IMG/VR virus record: IMGVR_UViG_3300047470_000200
Span: 1-36,237 of that record
DNA from: a virus
Length of the DNA stretch: 36,237 bases
Reading direction: 5' to 3' (one strand)
The translations under genes were made by a program, and so were the position numbers. The number at the start of each line of letters is the position of its first letter. Position 1 is the stretch's first letter. Below, piece by piece: positions 1 through 7,181 of the stretch. The notes beneath the pieces were generated by a model. It was not told the origin of the DNA, made no database searches, and saw nothing but the letters and a program-made list of their open reading frames with translations.

Positions 1-741
1 CGCCCGGACCTGACTTTCGATGGTCTTCAGGTGCTCGTCGAGTTTGGCACGCTGCCCGTCGGTCATGTCGACGTCGATGACCTCCGGGCGTAGCTGCCCG
101 ACAATCCCGCCCGCTACCTCCGCGAGGCGGAGGTGATCCGCGGTCGCCTTCACCCTCGACCCGGGTGACCGCTGCTCGACGACCGTCTCCCGCACTTCGC
201 CCTTGGGGGTGCGCTTCTTCGTGGCCGTCTTCTTCGCCGACGCACTGACCTCCTGGACGGGTCCGGCGTCGACGGCCGCCGCTACCTTCGTTGCGTTGAT
301 GATGACTTGGTTGGTCGCCCGAGTGTCCTGCTGTCGTTCGAGAGCCGACTCAGGGATGAGTCCGAGCCGCTTCAGTTCCCGCGGTGTCAGGTGCCGGCGC
401 AGAGCGTTGTTGACGTGGTAGCGGACGGCCGTTTTGATGCGGTCTTCGTCGACGCCTGCACGTCGATACATCTCGTTCACGGCCTTGCGGTACTCGCCGT
501 CACGGCCTAGCCAGTCGTCGTGCTGACGTCGCAATGCCAGGACCACAGTTGCGATGTTCTTCAGGAGGATCGTCGGGTGATGCTCAATCCTCCCCCACTC
601 CCGGGCGTACGCCGCACCGCGGACGACTAGCATCTCCTCCGACTCGTCCTTGATGTCGTCGAGCTCCAGCTGACGCGGGTCACTGACGTTCACGCGCACA
701 GCTTCGCCCTTTGATTGCCGGGCAACTTCGCTGGAGCTCAT
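1..741 (-). CDS. Unknown phage protein, Lys-rich C-terminal half (3' end cut by window)
   Basis: The minus frame is open from an ATG at 741 to the left edge, giving 247 residues with no stop, so the C-terminus lies outside the window. I do not recognise a family. The N-terminal part is mixed-charge. The middle is rich in Arg and Leu (around residues 85-130, including RRHLTPRELKRLGL) and could be helical. Residues around 165-180 are a basic AKKTATKKRTPKG stretch typical of a flexible nucleic-acid-binding linker, followed by another charged segment. The gene has its own upstream region with an operator-like site between a -35 and a -10 (see 767-839), so it looks like the first gene of a regulated leftward transcript. 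A DNA-binding or regulatory role is only a guess. The reading frame itself is well supported. Confidence 0.7.
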   Translation of the reverse strand, partial: MSSSEVARQSKGEAVRVNVSDPRQLELDDIKDESEEMLVVRGAAYAREWGRIEHHPTILLKNIATVVLALRRQHDDWLGRDGEYRKAVNEMYRRAGVDEDRIKTAVRYHVNNALRRHLTPRELKRLGLIPESALERQQDTRATNQVIINATKVAAAVDAGPVQEVSASAKKTATKKRTPKGEVRETVVEQRSPGSRVKATADHLRLAEVAGGIVGQLRPEVIDVDMTDGQRAKLDEHLKTIESQVRA

Positions 742-766
742 CTGACCGTTCCCTCTCGAAGGACTA

Positions 767-839
767 TGCGCCGCTGGTTGACGGCAGAGTAGCGCAAAAC
801 GTTTGACGTTGACAGAACCCTACAGTAACCAGCGGCGCA
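767..839. promoter_or_regulatory. Operator/promoter region framed by a 13-bp inverted repeat
   Basis: A perfect 13-bp inverted repeat (TGCGCCGCTGGTT at 767-779, its complement at 827-839) frames a 47-bp AT-richer centre. Read on the minus strand, the centre holds TACTCT (786-791) as a -10 and CTGTCA about 18 bp upstream as a -35. The 13-mer CAAACGTTTTGCG (793-805 on the minus strand) sits between them. It would control the minus-strand gene starting at 741. The same 13-mer occurs at 18387 and 35748. This is a sequence-based prediction; no binding protein is identified. Confidence 0.55.
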
Positions 840-842
840 AGA

Positions 843-1460
843 TCACTCTTCTGTGAACGGCTTCCCGCACACACCACAGATGATCGGTCCCGCAGCAGCG
901 ACAGTCTGTGAGATGCGGAAGCTCCTCGACGGGGTGCACTTACACCGTAAGGTCAGGCGGTCAATGCGGGACTTTGTCGTCGGAAGCGTCAGGTACGGCA
1001 ACGTCGTTGGGATTGTCCGCTCCAGCTCCTCCAGGTCTGGGGCGTGCCGGCTCCGGGCTTCATCGCTCAGGACGAAGCTGTCGTACCCGCGGCTCCCTGA
1101 TCTCTCGGCGCCCTCCTCCCACTCCAGACCTACTTCTTCCGCAGTCGTGAGGAAGCTTTGGTTGTGGTACGAGCCCCGCGCGGTGAGATCCTTGACTCCT
1201 CTTCTCCAGTTGAGGATGTGGGCGGCGTCGTGAAGGACGGTGCCGATGAATGTCTCAGCGCCTTCCGCCAGGACATCGGCGTTGACGACGAGGCCCGTGA
1301 CGACGCCGTCGACGACTCCCCATCTCTCCGGGCCGTGGTCGTACATACGCGACGTCGGGGAGACGGTGGGCCGTATGGGGGGTAGCTCCGGTACCTCCGA
1401 GCGCAATCGCTCCCATAGAGCGTTGAGCGCGTCCAGTAGCGGGCCGGGTGAGGTCGGCAT
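843..1460 (-). CDS. SprT-like zinc metalloprotease family protein
   Basis: The protein has 205 residues from the ATG at 1460. The core VLHDAAHILNWRRGVKDLTARGSYHNQSF followed by AEEVGLEW matches the layout of actinobacterial SprT-like proteins, with a metal-binding HxxxH, a downstream YHN-F motif and an AEE-GL helix. The C-terminus carries a CKC ... CGVC zinc ribbon, also usual for the family. SprT-like proteins are zinc proteases related to SPRTN; the substrate in phages is unknown. Here the motif is HDAAH, so the expected catalytic Glu is Asp. I prefer the start at 1460 over 1517 because TATACT (1467-1472, minus) ends seven bases upstream, suggesting a leaderless mRNA, and neither ATG has a Shine-Dalgarno sequence. 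A terminator lies just upstream, so the gene is probably its own transcription unit. Confidence 0.75.
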   Translation of the reverse strand: MPTSPGPLLDALNALWERLRSEVPELPPIRPTVSPTSRMYDHGPERWGVVDGVVTGLVVNADVLAEGAETFIGTVLHDAAHILNWRRGVKDLTARGSYHNQSFLTTAEEVGLEWEEGAERSGSRGYDSFVLSDEARSRHAPDLEELERTIPTTLPYLTLPTTKSRIDRLTLRCKCTPSRSFRISQTVAAAGPIICGVCGKPFTEE

Positions 1461-1542
1461 GCGCGGAGTATAGGGGCTGCGTCGACCGCCACACCCGGCG
1501 TGAATCAGCCCATCCATACCGGTTTACGGGACCCGGAAACGC

Positions 1543-1580
1543 AAAAAGCCCCGCCTCCCGGAGAGGGAGACGGGGCTTTC
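1543..1580. terminator. Bidirectional rho-independent terminator
   Basis: AAAGCCCCG-C-CTCCC pairs with GGGAG-A-CGGGGCTTT around a four-base loop. The A run on one side and T run on the other allow termination in both directions. It separates the transcript of the 1673-1918 gene from the metalloprotease gene. The sequence leading into it (CGGAAACGCA, 1534-1543) is shared with the terminator near 31770. Confidence 0.85.
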
Positions 1581-1672
1581 TGTCGTGCAACGTCGGAGTC
1601 CTTGAGGTTTCAGTGACCAGAAGTAACCGGGCAGCGCAGTCTGTTTGTGTCCAGGGTCACACTTGATTTTTG

Positions 1673-1918
1673 CTACGCGGGCGTGACCCTCCGTCGCGCG
1701 CTCTCACCGACGAGTAGCGGCAGAGCGACGACGCCCACAGCGCCGATTGTCTCAGCCGTCCCGGCGTCGATGGCGGGGAAGACGACGGCCAGTGCGAGAG
1801 TCGCTGACGTCAGGAGGGCCCGCAGGCGGACAGGCTCCGTCGAGGCGAACTCCTGGAGAGCCGCCTTCGCGCGGAAGGTGAGGGCCTGGAGGTACAGGAT
1901 GATTGCGTCAATGTCCAT
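1673..1918 (-). CDS. Small membrane protein, holin-like
   Basis: This is an 81-residue protein. The first 30 residues are amphipathic. Two hydrophobic segments follow, about residues 33-52 (LLTSATLALAVVFPAI) and 57-72 (IGAVGVVALPLLVG), and the tail is short and basic (ESARRRVTPA). Small size, two membrane spans and a charged tail fit a class II holin, but there is no family motif to prove it and a second holin-like gene lies next to the endolysin (4981-5286). A GAAAGG Shine-Dalgarno precedes the ATG. It follows the dNMP kinase with a 19-bp gap and ends before the terminator at 1543, so it is the last gene of that unit. It could be a holin, an antiholin partner or an unrelated membrane protein. 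Confidence 0.7.
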   Translation of the reverse strand: MDIDAIILYLQALTFRAKAALQEFASTEPVRLRALLTSATLALAVVFPAIDAGTAETIGAVGVVALPLLVGESARRRVTPA

Positions 1919-1937
1919 GAGTGCCTTTCGTTGAAGG

Positions 1938-2573
1938 TCAGAACTTCATGGCGAACCGGGCGGACTCCAGGGCGTGAATCTCGTCCCAGATCCGTTCGAG
2001 CTGCTCGCCCAAGTAGGCAAGATCGCCGTCGTTACGGACGAGGTAATGGGCGTCCTCCGCCCCGACGGAGTTCTCTGACTCGTGGTTGAGCTGCGGGACA
2101 CCGGGACGCTCGATGTGGAGGAGCCGGAATCCCGCCCGCTTCAGGGCGGCGACCTCGTTCGGGTACCTGACGTCAGTGACGACGACCGGGACTCCCGCGT
2201 CGTTGGCTTCGATCGCCTTCGCCAGGACGGGGCGAATCCAGATGTCCGGATCCACTGCGCGCATGGCGGAGCCGAGTTCCTGGAGGATGCGGCGGACTTC
2301 AGGGACTACGTCCTTAGCCCGCTCCCACGGTGCCCGCCTGTCGACGTTCGAGACCGGGCGACGCCAGTCGACCACAGGGGGACGCTGGAGTGCGTCGGAC
2401 AGTGTGTCGATGCCGTCTCCGTAGTCGTAGACCTCGACGATCGGGTCTACCTTCAGCGCCGCTTCCTTCAGCGCGTCCGCGAACGCCACGCGCCGGTAGC
2501 CCCGCTCGTCGGTGAACCACTTGCCGGCGGTGTCCTTACCGACCCTCATGCGGCCGATGATCCCTACGTTCAC
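1938..2573 (-). CDS. Deoxynucleoside monophosphate kinase
   Basis: This is a 211-residue P-loop kinase. The Walker A motif GRMRVGKDT is at residues 7-15 of the GTG-start protein. Further conserved-looking segments are RVAFADALKEAAL (the ADALK lid region common in phage dNMP kinases) and VVVTDVRYPNEVAAL, the DVR-PNE motif typical of the family. The enzyme phosphorylates dNMPs to dNDPs with ATP and supplies nucleotides for phage replication. I chose GTG at 2573 over longer upstream starts because AGGGAGAGGGA precedes it and the extra residues are low-complexity Arg/Ser. A promoter-like repeat (2604-2632) lies directly upstream, so the gene can be transcribed independently of the tail genes. Confidence 0.85.
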   Translation of the reverse strand: MNVGIIGRMRVGKDTAGKWFTDERGYRRVAFADALKEAALKVDPIVEVYDYGDGIDTLSDALQRPPVVDWRRPVSNVDRRAPWERAKDVVPEVRRILQELGSAMRAVDPDIWIRPVLAKAIEANDAGVPVVVTDVRYPNEVAALKRAGFRLLHIERPGVPQLNHESENSVGAEDAHYLVRNDGDLAYLGEQLERIWDEIHALESARFAMKF

Positions 2574-2583
2574 TTCCCTCTCC

Positions 2584-2632
2584 CTACGTGTGGTGACACG
2601 TAGGTAATGGGGCGCAGAGGCGGAGATGTGAC
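2584..2632 (-). promoter_or_regulatory. Phage promoter copy 1 with a dyad at the transcript start
   Basis: On the minus strand GTCACA (2627-2632) and CATTAC (2604-2609) are separated by 17 bp, in a context (GTCACATCTC...GCGCCCCATTACC) that recurs at 29435-29463. Immediately downstream is a perfect 8-bp dyad, CTACGTGT-GGTG-ACACGTAG (2584-2603), which overlaps the expected start of the RNA. It could be an operator or a 5' hairpin. The next gene is the dNMP kinase at 2573. Confidence 0.6.
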
Positions 2633-2637
2633 GCGGC

Positions 2638-4980
2638 CTAGCCGACTGCGGCCCAAAACGTGAGGTTCGTGAGGGCGTTGCTTGCAGGCGTGATCGTGGC
2701 CGGCAACGCTGCCTGTCCCGTACCGTTCGTCGCGAAGCGGGCCGTGGCACCCGAAGTGTTCGCGCCGTGCAGGCCCCCGCTCAGCGTCCCTCCGCGGTAG
2801 ATCTGCGGCATGGTCGTTGCGGTCGCCAGGAACGCAACCCAGTACAGGCCCGGGGACACGTCGACGCTGATCGTCTCCGTGAAGGGGCCAGTGGCAGTGA
2901 CTCGCGCATCGACGCCGACGGAGGCAAGCCTCGCCCCCGCTGCGCTGTAAAGCCCGACGAAGTTCTGACCTGCCGTCGGCGTGACGCCCGCCGTGTTGAT
3001 GCCCCACATGATCTTCGTCAAGGTCGTGTACTTCGGGACGTAGACCGCGGACAGGTACAGCGTTCCCGACACTCCGGCACTTCCGTTGCCGATGGTGGCG
3101 GGGTCCTGCGTCCAGGCGACGAGGCCATGGTCAGACGGCTTCGGTACGCCGAGAGCGCGACCAGCCACCGAAAGACTGTTCGTGATCCCGTCGAGCGTCG
3201 CTCCACCGTCGACGGCGCTCGTCGGGGACGCAGGATCGCCGACGAGTTCGCGGATGTTGAGGCCCCGCTGAAGACGGGTGTTGCCGCCTCCGTCCCTCCA
3301 TCCGGCCGTCATGCCGTTAAGGACGCCGCTATGTACCGCGACATAGGTACTGCCGGTGACCGACACGCCGTACTGAGGAGACCGCGTCCCGGAGCTGTCG
3401 TCGTCGATACCCGTCAGGACGCTGACGTCACTCGCCTCGACGATGCCGGGGCACGTATCCACCATGAGGCCGGCGTAGTTGCCTCCGCCTGTCCCTCCGT
3501 TGCGCCCGTCTCGGTTCAACCGCGCGTTCGTGATCACCACAGTTGCGCCGGCGGATCCTCCCGTGACGAGGATTCCGCCCTGTGCGTTGCGGTCCGTCGA
3601 GCAGCCGATGAGCGACAGCTGTGCGTTCCCGGGGACGAGGTGGAAGCCCTTCAGGTTCCACTCGCTTCGGCACCCGATAAGCGTGGTGTTCCCGCACCCG
3701 CTCAGGTAGAAGCCGTAACCCGCGGAGCCGATGGCCTCGACGTCGATGAGCGTCGAGTCCGTCGTGTTGTTGAGGCTGAACGCGTTTCCTCCACAGTCAG
3801 ATGAGATGACGCGGCGGAGGCGACTGGAGTACGGGGCCTGCGGGAGTCCGGCGGGAGCGGAGAAGTTGTAGGTGAAGAACACCGCATGTCCGCCGAATTT
3901 CTTGATCGACAGGTTCTCGAAGACGAGACCGCGGATGGTGCCCTGCGCCTGAACGCCGTCGACCGCGTTACCGGCCGGAAGTGCGGTGCCGTCTAGCGTC
4001 AGGTCGTAGAGCCGCTGCTCACACGACTTCGCCGCGTATCCACCGAGCGGGGCGTCCAGGATCAGGATCACTGCGGCCCCGGTGAACGTCGACAGTGCCT
4101 TGATGCGGGCACTGACCTGCGTCCACCCGCTCAGGTTGTCGAAGTGATCGCCGTGGGACCCCCTCAGCGTCACCCCGGGCGGGATGACGAGCGGAGCCGA
4201 CGTGCGGTAGGTGCCGGCGGGAAGGTAGACGACGCCACCTGTCCCCGCTGCGTTGAGGGCGTTCTGAATCGCGGCTGTGTCGTCCGACGTTCCGTTGCCC
4301 GTTGCGCTGTACGGCGCCTTCCTCACATTGATCCAGTCGGTCACGCCGACTGCTGTGAGCCCCGCTGCTGTGCCCGCCGGGTCCGCCCCGACATCCGCGG
4401 CCGTCAGGGAAACGACGCCAGTCTCTCCGTTGACTGAAGCGACACCGTTCAGTGCGACGCCGGACGTCGGCCAGGAGCCGGCGGACTTCGGGCCGTAGAG
4501 GGAGACGGCGCCGGGAGTGGTGTCTATGTAGTAGTCGCCATTGACGCCCAGGACGTCGGAGGGGGCGCCGGATCCGTTGTAGATCTGCGTCCCGTCCTTG
4601 CCCTTCGGGCCGGTGATGACGACATAGTCACCCTCGCTCGGGTCAGTCGGAGCGATGTCCGCCAGGTCCACGGTGGGCGTCGCCGACGGAAGCGCGATGG
4701 GGAACGTCCGCCCATGCACCTGATGGAGACGCTCGACGACCGTGTAAGTCCAGTCCGACGGATCTCCGCCTGCTGCGTCCGTCGCGATCAGAGAGACGGA
4801 GAAGGCGCCCGTCGAGTCCAGCGCCACCGTGGCAGCGCCGAAGCTGATGACGTCGGCGTCCGGGAACGTCAGGTGCGCCGGGGGCTCGAAAGTGAGCGTG
4901 CCCGTCAGCGGCGTACCATCGGGCCGGATGTAGCGGCCCGTGAGGTTCACGGACGCGATGCTGATGGGTACCTCTGGCAT
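2638..4980 (-). CDS. Tail fibre / receptor-binding protein with pectate-lyase fold
   Basis: This is a 780-residue protein. Residues 1-110 (SIASVNLTGRYIRPDGTPLTGTLTF...) form a beta-rich attachment domain of the kind seen in actinophage minor tail proteins. ITGPKGKDG near residue 122 and SLYGPKSAGSW near 160 are short collagen-like or fibre-linker segments. From about residue 225 the NGTSDDTAAIQNALNAA...GGVVYLPAGTYRT signature of pectate lyase superfamily 3 begins, followed by about 350 residues of short repeating beta turns (parallel beta-helix). The last 150 residues form a beta-rich cap ending in NALTNLTFWAAVG. Such proteins bind or degrade cell-surface polysaccharide. It is followed downstream by the dNMP kinase promoter and preceded by the holin-like gene with no gap. 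Whether it has enzymatic activity cannot be read from the sequence. Confidence 0.85.
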   Translation of the reverse strand: MPEVPISIASVNLTGRYIRPDGTPLTGTLTFEPPAHLTFPDADVISFGAATVALDSTGAFSVSLIATDAAGGDPSDWTYTVVERLHQVHGRTFPIALPSATPTVDLADIAPTDPSEGDYVVITGPKGKDGTQIYNGSGAPSDVLGVNGDYYIDTTPGAVSLYGPKSAGSWPTSGVALNGVASVNGETGVVSLTAADVGADPAGTAAGLTAVGVTDWINVRKAPYSATGNGTSDDTAAIQNALNAAGTGGVVYLPAGTYRTSAPLVIPPGVTLRGSHGDHFDNLSGWTQVSARIKALSTFTGAAVILILDAPLGGYAAKSCEQRLYDLTLDGTALPAGNAVDGVQAQGTIRGLVFENLSIKKFGGHAVFFTYNFSAPAGLPQAPYSSRLRRVISSDCGGNAFSLNNTTDSTLIDVEAIGSAGYGFYLSGCGNTTLIGCRSEWNLKGFHLVPGNAQLSLIGCSTDRNAQGGILVTGGSAGATVVITNARLNRDGRNGGTGGGNYAGLMVDTCPGIVEASDVSVLTGIDDDSSGTRSPQYGVSVTGSTYVAVHSGVLNGMTAGWRDGGGNTRLQRGLNIRELVGDPASPTSAVDGGATLDGITNSLSVAGRALGVPKPSDHGLVAWTQDPATIGNGSAGVSGTLYLSAVYVPKYTTLTKIMWGINTAGVTPTAGQNFVGLYSAAGARLASVGVDARVTATGPFTETISVDVSPGLYWVAFLATATTMPQIYRGGTLSGGLHGANTSGATARFATNGTGQAALPATITPASNALTNLTFWAAVG

Positions 4981-5286
4981 TTACGTGTCTCCTCGCGGCG
5001 GGGCCTGACGGCCGATCAAGAGGTGCTCCGCGTCGTGGCCTGCCTGCCACTCGCGTACGCGGGCGACGTCCTCACGGACGCCGTCGATGTCGTCACGCAC
5101 GTCGTTGATGCGCGTGTTGAGGAGGTCGCCCAGCGCCTCCAAGTGCTCCCGAGTTGCGGTCCCTTGCTCCTCCACGGCCCCCGCTGTGTGCCGCTGGAGG
5201 GCACGAAGGGCGGGAACGGCCGCGATCACGGCCGCGCCAATGACTGACACGGCCGTGATGAGGGAGACGAGGACTTCGGTACTCAC
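4981..5286 (-). CDS. Holin-like protein: one membrane span plus coiled coil
   Basis: This is a 101-residue protein from a GTG at 5286, which overlaps the endolysin stop as GTGA. A longer ATG start at 5421 would overlap the endolysin by 139 bp in another frame and is rejected. Residues 5-27 (VLVSLITAVSVIGAAVIAAVPAL) form a membrane span. The rest is a charged helix (LEALGDLLNTRINDVRDDIDGVREDVARVREW) predicted to form a coiled coil. This layout is common in actinophage proteins coded beside the lysin and annotated as holins (DUF2746-like). Translational coupling to the endolysin supports a lysis role. The family assignment is from recalled layout, not from a search. Confidence 0.75.
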   Translation of the reverse strand: MSTEVLVSLITAVSVIGAAVIAAVPALRALQRHTAGAVEEQGTATREHLEALGDLLNTRINDVRDDIDGVREDVARVREWQAGHDAEHLLIGRQAPPRGDT

Positions 5287-6188
5287 GCCTTCGCCGTGAA
5301 GCTGTGGCGGGCAGCGAGCTTGCGCAGGGACTCCAGGCCGACGGCACCCGTCGCGGACGAACCCTTGTAACCGACCTTCCGGCGGAAGGCGTCGTATGCG
5401 GCCTGCGTCAGCGTCCCCCACGAGCCGTCGGCATACCGCTTTTCGAGGAGACGCTCAGCGACGAGGGCCTCCTCCACGATGTCGACCTCCGTCTTGTAGG
5501 TCGTGTGACCGGTCGGAGCCGGGATGTCCTTCGCGCGAGCGGCGTTGAGGTGCGCGACGGAGACGACGGGCTTCGCCGGGGTCGACGGCTTCGGCGTCGA
5601 GGGGGTCGCAGGGGCCTTTGGAGCCGCAGCGAACAGGATGGCCGGCGAGATGTTCCCCGGGTCCCAGTGGTCGTTGCCCGGGACGTTGCAGTGCCCGTAG
5701 TGGCCACCCTTCGTCAGCCACGTCGAGCGCGTGCGCTTCGCGGAGCTGTCGCCGTACTGCGTGGCCAGGGCGCCCATGGGGAAGACGTCGGGGACGCCCC
5801 AGGAGCGGATGGCGCGCATGAGGGCCTTGAAGTTCGGTCCGGGCTTCCAGGTCCGCGTGAACGGGGAGCCCGCTCGCCCGAGAACTTCGATCTGGATACA
5901 GACCTTCCCCGTGCGGTTCGTCCTCGTCGACCCGTCGTTCTTCAGCGCACGGGCCGACTCGTTGAGCGGCCCGTACTGCGCCAGGCGGTCAGTGCTCGGG
6001 TCGTACAGGATGTGTGGCTCAGCTCCGATGGTGATCAGATACCGGCCGACGGCGACGAACGAGGCGTCCCCCTGCCCGCTCTCCGTGGTGTGCCAGACGA
6101 CGCGTCCCGGGTTCGACGGCGTGTCCATCGCACCACCGATGGTGCCGTCGCCGAGCCGCTCAGCTTCCTTGATCCAGATCTCACCCAT
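5283..6188 (-). CDS. Endolysin: N-acetylmuramoyl-L-alanine amidase
   Basis: The protein has 301 residues from the ATG at 6188, preceded by GGAGGGG. Residues 25-185 look like an amidase_2/PGRP domain. RVVWHTTESG places the first zinc-ligand His at 33. CIQIEVLG is a core strand. HYGHCNVPGNDHWDPGNIS carries the later His and the DPG motif. A Pro/Thr/Lys linker (PKAPATPSTPKPSTPAKP) follows. The C-terminal 75 residues (VDIVEEALVAERLL...YADGSWGTLTQAAYDAFRR) resemble a peptidoglycan-binding domain. The enzyme cuts the amide bond between MurNAc and the stem peptide at lysis. No signal peptide is visible, so export would depend on the holin. A terminator lies just upstream of the ribosome binding site, so the gene may have its own promoter or depend on read-through. 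Confidence 0.9.
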   Translation of the reverse strand: MGEIWIKEAERLGDGTIGGAMDTPSNPGRVVWHTTESGQGDASFVAVGRYLITIGAEPHILYDPSTDRLAQYGPLNESARALKNDGSTRTNRTGKVCIQIEVLGRAGSPFTRTWKPGPNFKALMRAIRSWGVPDVFPMGALATQYGDSSAKRTRSTWLTKGGHYGHCNVPGNDHWDPGNISPAILFAAAPKAPATPSTPKPSTPAKPVVSVAHLNAARAKDIPAPTGHTTYKTEVDIVEEALVAERLLEKRYADGSWGTLTQAAYDAFRRKVGYKGSSATGAVGLESLRKLAARHSFTAKA

Positions 6189-6210
6189 ACGGGATCCCCT
6201 CCAGGGCATG

Positions 6211-6233
6211 AAAAAGCCCCGTCACTGCGGGGC
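6211..6233 (-). terminator. Terminator between minor tail gene and endolysin
   Basis: On the minus strand GCCCCG-CAGTGA-CGGGGC is followed by TTTTT. It ends or attenuates the transcript coming from the gene at 6259-6891. The next 14 bases (6197-6210) are identical to a stretch ahead of the major tail protein. Confidence 0.85.
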
Positions 6234-6258
6234 GTGAATGTCTTTCGGTATGTGTGGG

Positions 6259-6891
6259 TCAGTCGCCGGCGGGGCTGAACATGACTCCGTCGAGGCCGAA
6301 CCATGGCGGGTTGGCTGTCGTCCCCTGGCCCCCGCCGGCCTCGACCATCGCCGAGAGCGTTCCGTCAGTTCCTACTTCGAGGCGTCCCGTCCAGCGGGTC
6401 ACACCGCTAATCGTTTGGCGGTTGGTCGGGACGATGAAGCATCGGAGACTGCCAGGCGCCATGGACGACGGAATGGACGCAAACGGAATGGCGTCTCCGC
6501 CGTCATCGAAGTTGCCGTTGTTGGAGCGCTTGATACGCCCGCGGAGTTCGATCCCTCCGCCCGCCTTCTTTCGCCAACCCGGAGATCCGGCGATAGCGTT
6601 GTAGCCCGTTTTGAATGTCAACGGCTGCCACGGACCGTCAGACAACAGGAGCCAGGTTCCGTCAGCCTGACGTCCTTCCCATCGGTCTTCGGCGATGAGA
6701 TACGTCAGCATCCCGGGAACGGGCTTAGTGCTGCCGGTCAACGCCGCAGCACGGGCGTTGGCGTCGGCGAAACGCATGACCAGCCTTGGAACGAAGCCGT
6801 TTACAAGCGTTTGCAGCTGAACTTCGATGTCCGGCACATCTCCCAGTACCGGATACTGAACTGCCTGACTGTACGCGTCACTGCGGGGCAT
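6259..6891 (-). CDS. Minor tail protein (probable)
   Basis: This is a 210-residue protein. Residues 1-85 (LGDVPDIEVQLQTLVNGFVPRLVMRFADANARAAAL...GMLTYLIAEDRWEGRQADGTWLLL) resemble the N-terminal part of many actinophage minor tail proteins, in which a short trimerising segment is followed by a test for zero-length or parameter-like repeats. Residues 90-210 are beta-rich and look like a small carbohydrate-binding or fibre-head domain (ELRGRIKRSNNG...TGRLEVGTDGTLSAMV). I recognise the layout, not a named family. It lies between the baseplate-like 84-residue protein and the endolysin, as expected for a tail-tip component. The ATG at 6891 gives a compact N-terminus. Confidence 0.65.
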   Translation of the reverse strand: MPRSDAYSQAVQYPVLGDVPDIEVQLQTLVNGFVPRLVMRFADANARAAALTGSTKPVPGMLTYLIAEDRWEGRQADGTWLLLSDGPWQPLTFKTGYNAIAGSPGWRKKAGGGIELRGRIKRSNNGNFDDGGDAIPFASIPSSMAPGSLRCFIVPTNRQTISGVTRWTGRLEVGTDGTLSAMVEAGGGQGTTANPPWFGLDGVMFSPAGD

Positions 6892-6926
6892 GGTTAAGGC
6901 GCCTCCTGCGCATCAAGAATTGAGGG

Positions 6927-7181
6927 TTATGCAAGTGCGCCGTCGACAACCCAATTGCCGTCCGCGTTACGCGATACCTTGACGACGTCATTGACGGCCG
7001 GAGACGAATACGACTTCAGCCGGCGGACACCCGCGACAGGGCCGCGGGTCGTCGAGATGTCGACCGTCCCGTCACCGTTGACGGCCGTCACAGAGGCCAG
7101 GCCCCACGAGGCCGCGCGCTGTGTGACGGTTTCCACCACAAGCCGCTGAACTGCGTCTCTGAGCTGCTTCGAGAGCCTCAC
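6927..7181 (-). CDS. Small tail/baseplate protein, OB-fold-like
   Basis: This is an 84-residue protein. An N-terminal helix (LRDAVQRLVVETVTQRAASWGL) is followed by beta strands (ASVTAVNGDGTVDISTTRGPVAGVRRLKSYSSPAVNDVVKVSRNADGNWVVDGALA). The pattern of a short beta barrel with a conserved GDGTVD turn and a VNDVV-V strand resembles tail-spike hub or baseplate assembly proteins with an OB fold. The ATG overlaps the stop of the preceding DUF5047-like gene as ATGA, so it is translationally coupled. The function is inferred from fold resemblance and position. Confidence 0.7.
   Translation of the reverse strand: MRLSKQLRDAVQRLVVETVTQRAASWGLASVTAVNGDGTVDISTTRGPVAGVRRLKSYSSPAVNDVVKVSRNADGNWVVDGALA

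Noticed and set aside
2767-3804. 345-residue plus-strand ORF inside the tail fibre gene
   Set aside because: Arg/Asp-rich shadow translation opposite a clear pectate-lyase-fold gene; no RBS and no motif.
4981-5421. 146-residue version of the holin-like gene
   Set aside because: The extra N-terminus overlaps the endolysin in a shadow frame; the GTG at 5286 overlapping the stop is the natural start.
5304-6278. 324-residue plus-strand ORF opposite the endolysin
   Set aside because: Composition typical of an antisense shadow in GC-rich DNA; the minus frame has domain motifs.
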